Shown here: piece by piece, positions 50,023-57,303 of the stretch
How the letters are laid out: each line of letters begins with the position of its first letter
Position numbering within the stretch: the stretch's first letter is position 1
Source of the DNA: an uncultured Clostridia bacterium
GTDB lineage: Bacteria; Bacillota; Clostridia; Christensenellales; Aristaeellaceae
Length of the DNA: 64,000 bases
Direction of reading: 5' to 3'
Assembly (NCBI GenBank): GCA_937894675.1
Contig: CALCQO010000048.1
Coordinates: forward strand, 5,123 to 69,122
Translations under genes and position numbers: made by a program
The notes under the pieces: model-generated
What the model was told of the DNA's origin: nothing
The model's database searches: none
Seen by the model: the letters and a program-made list of their open reading frames with translations, nothing else

Positions 50023-51483
50023 ATGCAGGATATGCTGCTGATATTGAACTTTGACGATCGATACGCTTCCGCCGCCGCTATCAAGCTGCGGGGGGAGGGG
50101 ATCTATTGCCGCATCCTCCCGGGGGACGCGCTGCCCGGCGAAATCCTGGCGCTGTCGCCCCTTGGCATTGTGCTGGCGGGGGGCGTGGTGGGCAAGGTGC
50201 CCATGTCCCTGGACGGCAGGCTGCTGCACGCGGGCATTCCCATCCTGGCGCTGGGCAACACAGCCGCCTCGGTGGCCATGCTGCTCAACGGTAAGTCGCT
50301 GCCGCCCCAGGAGCGGGAAACGGTGGACACTGTCCGCTTCGAGCCATCCCCCCTTACGGAGGAACTCTCCGAGAGCGAGCGCATGCTGCATACCGTCTAT
50401 CCCCTTGAATTGACGGAGGAAATCGCACCCATCGCCTACATTGGCGAAGAAATCATCGGCTTTCGTCATGACGCCCTGTCCATCTACGGCCTGGGCTTTC
50501 AAATCGAGTCCAACGACCCGGATGGCTTTGGCATTCTGCTGCGCTTTGCCCGGGAAGTATGCGGCTGCACCTCATGGTGGAACGAGAGCGCCTTCATTTC
50601 CGCTTCCCGCAGCGACATCGCCGCCGCGGTAGGGGAAGGCACCGCCATCTGCGCCATGACCGGCGGGCTGGACAGCGGCGTCAGCGCCACCCTGGCCCAC
50701 CGCGCCTTGGGGGACAGGCTGCGCTGCTTCTTTGTGGATACCGGCCTTCTTCGGGAGAATGAGGCGGAGGATTTCCTTACCTACTACCGGGAGAAGGAGA
50801 ACCTGCACATCACCCGCACCAACGCCCAGGAACGTTTCCTGGAAGCCCTGCAGGGCAAAACCAGCCAGGAAGAAAAGCGCGCCGCCATCGACGGCTGTTT
50901 GCGCCAGGTGCTGCATGAGGCGGTGGCCGGGGTGGACTATACGGCCATCATCCGCGGCATCACCTGCAGCGAGGTGATGCGCTTTGGTTATGGCCAGACG
51001 CTGCTGCCCAGCGAGGGAAAAACCGTGATAGCGCCGCTGAGGGAGCTTTTTAAAGAAGAGGTCCGCTATGTAGGGGAGAAACTGGGCATGCCCCCGGAAA
51101 TCACCGCCGCCCAGCCCTTCCCCGGAAGCGGGCTGGCGCTGCGCATCCATGGGGAAGCCACGCCGGAGCGCCTGAATACCCTGCGCAAGGCGGACGACAT
51201 GTTCTGCGAAGCCATCGTCGCGGCGGGGCTGCACAAGAAGCTGTGGAAGTATTACGCCAAGCTCTACCGGGACGACGCGGACCAGGGCGGGATCATCTCC
51301 CTGCGCGCGGTGGGCAGGGTGGACGTGCAGTCAGGCGGGGCGGCCACCATCCCGGCGCGCTTGCCCTATGATCTGCTGGAGCGCTATGTTCAATCCGTGC
51401 GGGAGAGATGCCCGGAAATCCGCAAGGTGGTCTACGATGTAACCCCCGGCGGCGGCTCCCTGGATGCCATGTGGCTCGATTAA
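50023..51483 (+). CDS. Divergent GMP-synthase-like protein with inactive glutaminase domain
   Basis: A 486-residue protein with the GuaA domain order. The N-terminal 185 residues follow a class I glutaminase (LAGGVVGK, LALGNTA, YGLGFQIES), but the nucleophile Cys (usually GICYG) and the HPE triad are absent. The ATP-pyrophosphatase domain keeps a variant PP-loop TGGLDSGVSA (from Thr213) and VDTGLLRENE. The C-terminal dimer domain has PFPGSGLALRI and RLPYDLLE. It lacks the HHNVGG loop and the final K-PPxTIEWE, which hold XMP in true GuaA. The fold is clear but the reaction is not; it may use free ammonia or another nucleophile and an acceptor other than XMP. CHAP and GNAT genes flank it in one unit. 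Confidence 0.8.
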   Translation: MQDMLLILNFDDRYASAAAIKLRGEGIYCRILPGDALPGEILALSPLGIVLAGGVVGKVPMSLDGRLLHAGIPILALGNTAASVAMLLNGKSLPPQERETVDTVRFEPSPLTEELSESERMLHTVYPLELTEEIAPIAYIGEEIIGFRHDALSIYGLGFQIESNDPDGFGILLRFAREVCGCTSWWNESAFISASRSDIAAAVGEGTAICAMTGGLDSGVSATLAHRALGDRLRCFFVDTGLLRENEAEDFLTYYREKENLHITRTNAQERFLEALQGKTSQEEKRAAIDGCLRQVLHEAVAGVDYTAIIRGITCSEVMRFGYGQTLLPSEGKTVIAPLRELFKEEVRYVGEKLGMPPEITAAQPFPGSGLALRIHGEATPERLNTLRKADDMFCEAIVAAGLHKKLWKYYAKLYRDDADQGGIISLRAVGRVDVQSGGAATIPARLPYDLLERYVQSVRERCPEIRKVVYDVTPGGGSLDAMWLD

Positions 51484-51507
51484 TACCATCAAGAATAGAG
51501 GGAAACC

Positions 51508-52317
51508 ATGCATTTATCGCACCCGGCAGCGCCCTTCCAGGGAATCCCGAGGGAGGATGTTTTCTTCGTTGCCAACGATCAGTTTGTCCAGCTGGGCTAC
51601 GGCTATATCATCCTCTCCATGCAGATGGAGGTTTACCCGGAAAGACCCATGCAGATTTATATCAACATTGAGGCGCAGCCGTCGGCGCGCAATCTGCTGC
51701 TGGGGGCGCTGCTGGCCAGGGCCGAGCAAATCCGCGCCCAGTACCCCCATTTAAAGGGGCGCATCTACACCCAGCTGGCTCCCAACCAGTTTGATTTGAT
51801 TACCTTCTATAATCAGAACGGCTTTGCCTCCAACGACGCGGAGGAGGAGCATATCTTTACCCTGCCTAATGTTCCCGCGCCCACCCCGCCCATGAGCTGC
51901 CAGTTCGCTTCCGTGCCCCTGCAGACCGCGGAGCAGACCCAGGCCTTTTTAGCCCGGATGAACATGTACCGCATGACCCCCATCACCATGGACTATATGA
52001 CCCTGCAGATGCAGCAGCCTTACTTCATGGCGCTGGGCTTTTACCGGGGCGGCCAGCCCATCGCGGAAATCATGATGTCCGGCTACCGGCCGGATATGGC
52101 GGCATTGGTGATGGTGTATGTGCGCAACGAGCACCGCCGCCACGGCGTGGGCAGCGCTTTGGTGCGCTCCGCCAGCGCCCTGCTGCGGGAGCGGGGGGTC
52201 ACCCACTGCATCACCCAGGTGTATTCCCGCAACGAGCCGCAGATGAAATTGATGAAGTCCCTGGGCGCTTCCCGGCGCCGCATCGTGGGCATTCTGCCCT
52301 CTATGGATATCGGGTAA
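51508..52317 (+). CDS. Two-part GNAT acetyltransferase
   Basis: A 269-residue protein. The C-terminal half is a recognisable GNAT domain: GFYRGGQPIAEIMMSG, then VYVRNEHRRHGVGSALV with the acetyl-CoA loop Arg/Gln-x-x-Gly-x-Gly, and YSRNEPQMKLMKSLGA. The N-terminal half (residues about 10-115) looks like a degenerate second GNAT copy (LLLGALLARAEQIRAQ, FYNQNGF). GAGGG precedes the ATG, 24 bases after the GuaA-like gene, so a shared transcript is likely. The substrate is unknown. Confidence 0.8.
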   Translation: MHLSHPAAPFQGIPREDVFFVANDQFVQLGYGYIILSMQMEVYPERPMQIYINIEAQPSARNLLLGALLARAEQIRAQYPHLKGRIYTQLAPNQFDLITFYNQNGFASNDAEEEHIFTLPNVPAPTPPMSCQFASVPLQTAEQTQAFLARMNMYRMTPITMDYMTLQMQQPYFMALGFYRGGQPIAEIMMSGYRPDMAALVMVYVRNEHRRHGVGSALVRSASALLRERGVTHCITQVYSRNEPQMKLMKSLGASRRRIVGILPSMDIG

Positions 52318-52328
52318 ACGAGCATTAA

Positions 52329-52364
52329 TAACTGCCGCGGCTGATGCAAAGCCGCGGCAGTTTT
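52329..52364. terminator. Bidirectional terminator
   Basis: AACTGCCGCGGCT / AGCCGCGGCAGTT with TTTT after it on the plus strand and an AT-rich flank on the minus strand. It ends both the GNAT and MFS transcripts. Confidence 0.9.
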
Positions 52365-52375
52365 ACTATATGCGG

Positions 52376-53956
52376 TTAATTATCCTGCAGGGCTGCCCGG
52401 GAACGCTCCAATTCCTCCAGGGGCTCCTTGGCGCGCCAGAGGATGATGAAGCCCACCAGGAACAGAATCAGCAGGCACAGGGTGCCCAGGGAGGAGCGCC
52501 CCGTCAGCCCGCTGATGAAGGCGTACAGGAAGGGGCCCACCACGGAAGCGAACTTGCCGAAGATGTCGAAGAAGCCGAAGTATTCGTTGGAACGCTTTTT
52601 TGGGATAAGCTTGCCAAAGTAGGAGCGGGAGGTGGCCTGGATGCCGCCCTGCACCGTGCCCACCAGCACCGCCATGGCCCAGAAGAGGGTGGAGGAGAAC
52701 TTGATGGCGCTGCGGAAATTGTCCGCCGCCTCCCGGTTTCCGGCGATAAAGCCCGCGTTGCTTTCGCTCAGCAGCGTCTGGGCCTGAAGGGCCAGGGCTT
52801 TGTCACCCTCGGTCATGTTGTTCCAGGATAAGGCCAGGTTGTTCAGGCTTTCCGTGTTCTCGTCGCGCATCAAGTCCCGGCTCTTCATCAGGTAGGCGTC
52901 GATGGCTTTGTCGGCCTCCTCCTGCCCTTCAAAGGTCAGCCCCAAATTGCCAGCCGCCTGCTGCTTGTAGCTGTCAAAGGCGTTGTTGTACTTGTCCTGA
53001 TGGGGTTCCAGGGTAAAGCCCATATAAAAGCCCACCAGGCAGATGAGCATATAGACCGAAATAGCGAAGAGCAGCGCCTTGCGGGTGCTGATCTTTTTTG
53101 CCATTTTGGCAAAGAGGATGGAGCAGGGCATGGCGACAATCTGGGTAATCAACAGGGCGATGATCATGCCCATGGCGCCAAGGCCCAGCGCCGTGCCGTA
53201 GGCGGTGGAGATGTTGATGATGGTGCCCACGCCGTCGATGTAGAAGAAGTACGCGATGACGAACAGGAACATGCCCTTTTCCGACATGATGTCCTTGGCG
53301 GTGCGGCCGATGTTGGCAAAAGCGGCGCCGATGGTGGGCCTGTCCCCATCCAGGTAGTGCTCCTGCTCCACGTTCTTCATGAAGGGGATGGTGAACACCA
53401 GCCACCAAACGCTGGTGATGAGCACGGCGAATTTCTGGGCCAGGACGCTGTCAAAGCCCTGCCAGAGCAGCACGCCGATGGAAATGATGAAGGGGATGGT
53501 GCTGCCGCCGATGTAGCCCATGGCGTAGCCCCAGGAGGATACCTTGTCCATGCGCTCGTTGGTGGTGACATCGGTTAAAAAGCTGTCATAAAATAAATTG
53601 GAGCCGGAAAAGCCGATGCGGGAGAGGACATAGCATACCAGCATTACCCGCCAGTCATTGGTGAAGGCGATCAGCGCGGTAAACACGATGCCCAGCCCCA
53701 CGAACACGCTGAACAGCTTCTTTTTCATTCCCTTGTAATCGGCAACCGCCCCCAGCAGAGGCGCCAGCAGGGCGATGATTAACGTGGCAAAACCGGTGCC
53801 GTAGCTCCACCACATGTCGCCCGCATCGCCGGCGATGGAGACAAAGATGGGGGGAAAAATAGCCGCCATGATGTTGGTGGCGTAAACGGAGTTGGCCCAA
53901 TCGTACAGGATCCAGCTGCGTTCCTTTAAAGTGAAACGGTCCTTTGAACGGTTCAT
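52376..53956 (-). CDS. UMF1-type MFS transporter with large internal loop
   Basis: A 526-residue membrane protein. The N-terminus FTLKERSWILYDWANSVYATNIM is the hallmark of UMF1/Atg22-like MFS proteins. Twelve membrane segments are present, but between helices 8 and 9 (about residues 312-410) lies a soluble insertion of about 100 residues rich in Asn, Gln, Asp and Glu (YNNAFDSYKQQAAGNL, LALSWNNMTEGDKALALQAQ). Helix 9 resumes at FSSTLFWAMAV. Substrates of this family are poorly known; amino acid or nucleoside export has been proposed. The insert is larger than usual. Confidence 0.82.
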   Translation of the reverse strand: MNRSKDRFTLKERSWILYDWANSVYATNIMAAIFPPIFVSIAGDAGDMWWSYGTGFATLIIALLAPLLGAVADYKGMKKKLFSVFVGLGIVFTALIAFTNDWRVMLVCYVLSRIGFSGSNLFYDSFLTDVTTNERMDKVSSWGYAMGYIGGSTIPFIISIGVLLWQGFDSVLAQKFAVLITSVWWLVFTIPFMKNVEQEHYLDGDRPTIGAAFANIGRTAKDIMSEKGMFLFVIAYFFYIDGVGTIINISTAYGTALGLGAMGMIIALLITQIVAMPCSILFAKMAKKISTRKALLFAISVYMLICLVGFYMGFTLEPHQDKYNNAFDSYKQQAAGNLGLTFEGQEEADKAIDAYLMKSRDLMRDENTESLNNLALSWNNMTEGDKALALQAQTLLSESNAGFIAGNREAADNFRSAIKFSSTLFWAMAVLVGTVQGGIQATSRSYFGKLIPKKRSNEYFGFFDIFGKFASVVGPFLYAFISGLTGRSSLGTLCLLILFLVGFIILWRAKEPLEELERSRAALQDN

Positions 53957-54378
53957 GCAAGCGCCTCCTCATGTTGATACCTGATTATAACGAATTGCCG
54001 GCGGATGAACAACATTATTATCTAGTTCCGACAAATGCGTGTCGTAAAATTAATATTCGCCCCAAATCAGTATTTTCTGTTACGAAATCAAATATTTATA
54101 CATAGGATATTCAGGAAATTGTGCCCCGTTCATCCTTTGGACACAACCTGTGGCATAGAAGAGTTATCAACAGATAAAAGCCGTGAATAATTTGGTTGTC
54201 CACAGCTTGCTTGCGTTCGGGAGGCGCTTATGATAGGATAACCCCGTGAGTTGAGGCGTGTGGCGGAAGGTTATCCACAGCCGTGTCGGCCTTACACCGA
54301 TCCATACGAGACGGTGTATTTTTTACACGCCGGTGCCTTACCTAATGTATAAATGATGTATTATTTGGGGGAATATCT
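53957..54378. other. Probable chromosomal replication origin (oriC)
   Basis: This gap directly upstream of dnaA has three DnaA boxes on the plus strand: TTATCAACA (54164-54172), TTGTCCACA (54196-54204) and the perfect TTATCCACA (54271-54279). A reverse near-box GTATCAACA lies at 53980-53972. The stretch 53990-54115 is AT-rich compared with the GC-rich surroundings and is a candidate unwinding region. The MFS promoter also lies at the left end. dnaA follows, which is the usual Firmicutes arrangement. A second box cluster downstream of dnaA, as in Bacillus, was not seen. Confidence 0.7.
53984..54012 (-). promoter_or_regulatory. Promoter of the UMF1-type transporter
   Basis: Minus strand TATAAT (53989-53984) and TTGTTC (54012-54007), spacer 17, at the edge of the presumed origin. 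Confidence 0.55.
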
Positions 54379-55701
54379 TTGGACACCAATGCTGTTTGGA
54401 TGAACGCCTGCACCCTGCTGCGCAATGAAATGACGGAAGTCACCTACAACACCTGGATCTCCGCCGCCTTAAAGCCCCTGGCTCTGGCGGGGGAGCAGTT
54501 TCTGGTGGAAGCGGCGACGGATTATTACCATCAGTTTGTTTCCTCCCGCTACGCCACGACCATCACCACGGCCGTATCCAAGGCCGCCGGCCGCAGCATG
54601 AAGGTGGACATCCTGACCCCCAAACAGGCCAATGACTACCGGGACGGCACGCTGAACACCCAGCCCAAGGCCGCCCAGAAGCTGAATTTAAAATACACCT
54701 TCGATTCCTTCGTGGTGGGCAGCGGCAACCGCTTTGCCCACGCCGCCTCCCTGGCGGTGGCGGAAGCCCCGGCGGACGCGTACAACCCCCTGTTCCTCTA
54801 CGGCGGGGTGGGCCTTGGCAAAACCCATCTGATGCATGCCATCGGCCACTACATCCTGTCCCAAAAGCCGGATACCCGTCTTGAATATGTCACCAGCGAG
54901 CAATTTACCACCGAATTGGTCAACGCCATTCAAACCAACCGCAACGCCCAGTTCCGGGATAAGTACCGCAATGTGGACGTGCTGCTGATTGACGATATCC
55001 AGTTTATCGCCGGGCGGGACTCCACCCAGGAAGAGTTTTTCCACACCTTCAACGCCCTGCACAACGCGGGCAAGCAGATCATCATTTCCAGCGACCGGCC
55101 GCCCAAGGAAATCGCCAAGCTGGAGGAGCGTCTGCGCAGCCGCTTCGAGTGGGGCCTGATTGCCGACATCCAGAAACCGGATATGGATACAAGGGTCGCC
55201 ATCCTGCGCAAAAAAGCCCATGAAACCAACATGCGCATCACCGACGATGTGCTGCAGATGATCGCCAGCCGGGTGGACAGCAACATCCGGGAGCTGGAGG
55301 GCACCCTGACCCGCTTAAGCGCCTACGCGTCCCTGATGGGCACTTTGGACATCACCCCCCAACTGGCCGAGGAAGCGCTGAAGGAAGTGTTCATCGAGCA
55401 GGCGCCCCGCAGCGTTACCTGCGAGGACATCATGACGGCGGTATCCGAGTACTACGCCGTCTCCCGGGAGGATATCTGCAGCCCCCGCCGCAGCCGCAAC
55501 ATCACCATCCCCCGGCAGATGATTATGTATCTGTGCCGTCAGCTGACGGATGCCTCCCTGCCCCGTATCGGGCAGATGCTGGGCGGACGGGACCATACCA
55601 CCGTGCTGCATGGCTGCGGCAAGGTGGAGGAAATGACCAGGACCACCCCCACCATCCGCGCGGCGGTGGAGGATTTAAGCAAGCAGCTGCGCAAAAACTA
55701 A
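54379..55701 (+). CDS. dnaA: Chromosomal replication initiator DnaA
   Basis: A 440-residue AAA+ protein. Domain I spans 1-85 (TEVTYNTWISAALKPL), and domain II is short. The AAA+ core begins at NLKYTFDSFVVGSGNRFAHAA with Walker A GGVGLGKTH and Walker B VLLIDDIQFI. Domain IV has the DnaA-box-binding helix and DnaA signature SLPRIGQMLGGRDHTTVLHGCGKV. The start is TTG 54379, with GGGGGA upstream. The usual Firmicutes neighbour dnaN does not follow; instead the convergent rpsR comes next. Confidence 0.97.
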   Translation: MDTNAVWMNACTLLRNEMTEVTYNTWISAALKPLALAGEQFLVEAATDYYHQFVSSRYATTITTAVSKAAGRSMKVDILTPKQANDYRDGTLNTQPKAAQKLNLKYTFDSFVVGSGNRFAHAASLAVAEAPADAYNPLFLYGGVGLGKTHLMHAIGHYILSQKPDTRLEYVTSEQFTTELVNAIQTNRNAQFRDKYRNVDVLLIDDIQFIAGRDSTQEEFFHTFNALHNAGKQIIISSDRPPKEIAKLEERLRSRFEWGLIADIQKPDMDTRVAILRKKAHETNMRITDDVLQMIASRVDSNIRELEGTLTRLSAYASLMGTLDITPQLAEEALKEVFIEQAPRSVTCEDIMTAVSEYYAVSREDICSPRRSRNITIPRQMIMYLCRQLTDASLPRIGQMLGGRDHTTVLHGCGKVEEMTRTTPTIRAAVEDLSKQLRKN

Positions 55702-55724
55702 GCAAAAAGCCGAAAATAAGCATA

Positions 55725-55762
55725 AGAAAACCGCCGGAAGCTGCTGCCTCCGGCGGTTCTTT
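55725..55762. terminator. Bidirectional terminator between dnaA and rpsR
   Basis: AACCGCCGGA (55729-55738) / TCCGGCGGTT (55749-55758) with an A-run before and CTTT after. Confidence 0.88.
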
Positions 55763-55769
55763 GCGCAGT

Positions 55770-56024
55770 TTAATCTGCGGTGTAGGGCATCAGGGCGATG
55801 GCGCGGGCGCGCTTGATGGCGACGGCCAGCTGACGCTGATGCTTGGCGCAGGTGCCGCTCATGCGGCGGGGCGAAATCTTGCCGCGCTCGGTGATGTATC
55901 GACGCAGACGGTTAACGTCCTTATAGTCGATGTAGGCCACCTTGCCGGCGCAGAAATCGCATACCTTGCGGCGGGGCCGCCGTCCCCGGGGGCGCGGCCT
56001 TCTCTCGTTGCGATCTTCAGACAT
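55770..56024 (-). CDS. rpsR: 30S ribosomal protein S18
   Basis: An 84-residue ribosomal protein. The N-terminal part is Arg-rich (RRPRPRGRRPRRK). CDFC, with further Cys in GTCAKHQR, suggests the zinc-bearing form. YKDVNRLRRYITERGKI and CAKHQRQLAVAIKRAR are the family core that binds 16S rRNA with S6. It is the last gene of the rpsF-ssb-rpsR operon, 23 bases after ssb. Confidence 0.97.
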   Translation of the reverse strand: MSEDRNERRPRPRGRRPRRKVCDFCAGKVAYIDYKDVNRLRRYITERGKISPRRMSGTCAKHQRQLAVAIKRARAIALMPYTAD

Positions 56025-56047
56025 GTTATCCTCCTATATGATGGCCC

Positions 56048-56464
56048 TTAGAAGGGCAGGTCGTCCTCGTCTACCTGCACAAAGCCGTTGCTCTGCTGCA
56101 TGGGGGAAGACGACTGCATGGGGCGCGCGTCGCCCTGCTCGGAACGGGGGGTGAGGAATTCCACCTCATCCGCCTGCACCTCCAGGCTGGCGCGCTGCTG
56201 GCCGTCATTGCCGGTGTAGTTCTGGAGGGTCAGGGTGCCCACCACGCCTACTTTGCGGCCTTTGGCCAGGAATCGGTTGCAGTTTTCGCCAAGCTGACGC
56301 CAGGCGGATACGCGGAAGAAATCCGCTTCCGTCTGTCCCGCCTCGGCGTTGGACGCGCGGCGGCGGTTGACAGCTACCGTGAAGGTGCATACGGAAACAC
56401 CGCTCTGCGTGGTACGCATTTCGGGGTCCCGTGTCAGGTTGCCGATAATGAAGATTTTGTTCAC
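56048..56464 (-). CDS. ssb: Single-stranded DNA-binding protein
   Basis: A 138-residue OB-fold protein (MNKIFIIGNLTRDPEMRTT, FFRVSAWRQLGENC, GRKVGVVGTL). A short Gln/Ser-rich linker leads to the acidic tail DEDDLPF, which recruits replication and repair partners. Its place between rpsF and rpsR, and near the origin, is the classic bacterial arrangement. Confidence 0.97.
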   Translation of the reverse strand: MNKIFIIGNLTRDPEMRTTQSGVSVCTFTVAVNRRRASNAEAGQTEADFFRVSAWRQLGENCNRFLAKGRKVGVVGTLTLQNYTGNDGQQRASLEVQADEVEFLTPRSEQGDARPMQSSSPMQQSNGFVQVDEDDLPF

Positions 56465-56476
56465 AATAGGCCTCCT

Positions 56477-56878
56477 TTACTCTTCAACAGGTTCAGCGGG
56501 GGTTTCCACCGGCGTGGCTGCCGCTTCTTCGCCTGCACGCTGTGCGGGGAATGTGCGGGCCGGCTGGACTGCGCGCGGCTTGACATTGCTGCGCTTCTCT
56601 TCTACACGGGTCACCAGATAGCGGATGATATCCTCGGAAATTTCCAGGTTACGCTCCAGCTCTCTGGGAAGGGTGGACTCGGCCGTAAAGGTTACCAGCA
56701 CATAGTAGCCCTCGGTCTTGTAGTCGATGGTATAGGCCAGGTGGCGCTTGCCCCATTCGTCTACTTTCTCCACCTCGCCGCCGTTGGATTGGATCAGGTC
56801 GCTGAAGCGCTGAATCAGCGCTTTGCGGGCTTCCTCCTCAACAGTGGTATCGATGATGTAGATCAGCTCGTACTTCAT
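56477..56878 (-). CDS. rpsF: 30S ribosomal protein S6
   Basis: A 133-residue protein that pairs with S18 on 16S rRNA. The core YELIYIIDTTVEEEARKALIQ and WGKRHLAYTIDYKTEGYYVL is typical. After about residue 98 a low-complexity tail (AGEEAAATPVETPAEPVEE) extends the usual 95-100 residue core. GGAGGTGAA lies upstream. It is the first gene of the operon. Confidence 0.97.
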   Translation of the reverse strand: MKYELIYIIDTTVEEEARKALIQRFSDLIQSNGGEVEKVDEWGKRHLAYTIDYKTEGYYVLVTFTAESTLPRELERNLEISEDIIRYLVTRVEEKRSNVKPRAVQPARTFPAQRAGEEAAATPVETPAEPVEE

Positions 56879-56904
56879 TCATTTCACCTCCTCACGGACA
56901 TATG

Positions 56905-56926
56905 GCGTCGTGACCCTGCACGACGC
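56905..56926 (-). promoter_or_regulatory. Leader hairpin of rpsF, possible S6:S18 control site
   Basis: On the minus strand GCGTCGTG and CACGACGC form a perfect 8-bp stem with loop CAGGGT, followed by CCG near the ribosome site. Known rpsF leaders bind the S6:S18 dimer through a hairpin with a CCG element. The exact consensus was not confirmed here. Confidence 0.35.
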
Positions 56927-56945
56927 AAGGATGTGCCAAGTACAT

Positions 56946-56974
56946 ATTCTACATTCATATCAAGGAAATTGCAA
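56946..56974 (-). promoter_or_regulatory. Promoter of rpsF-ssb-rpsR
   Basis: Minus strand TTGCAA (56974-56969), 17 bases, TAGAAT (56951-56946). The rest of the gap to the glgB promoter (about 56975-57188) shows no gene or site I can support. Confidence 0.65.
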
Positions 56975-57188
56975 GTGATTTCGAAAATAAACAGGGCAAT
57001 CCCGCGGATATTTCCCTCTCGGATAGCATTGTCTTCCTTGCTGCCGCGCTGTCTCGCGCGGAAAATGCAGGAAACATACATCAGGGGAGGGGCTGCCGGG
57101 GAACGAAGGCGCAGCGGTGCGGCAATCTCAGCTGCCTGCATTGCTTTGCATAGCGGTAAACGGTGCGGCTGCATGCCCAATTCATCCA

Positions 57189-57217
57189 TTGAACAGACAG
57201 GATACCTGTGCTATACT
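57189..57217 (+). promoter_or_regulatory. Promoter of the glycogen operon
   Basis: TTGAAC (57189-57194), 17 bases, TATACT (57212-57217), with TGC extended element. The leader to glgB is about 80 bases. Confidence 0.75.
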
Positions 57218-57303
57218 GTAGCCAAAGAAAGAGTGCGGATAGGTATGCGGGACGGTTCCGGCATTTCGCATACTTTATCAGTATAAATATTAGGGAGGCT
57301 GCC

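Noticed and set aside
56884..57189. 101-codon minus-strand frame between rpsF and glgB
   Set aside because: It covers the rpsF promoter and leader, has mixed Cys/Arg-rich composition and no ribosome site.
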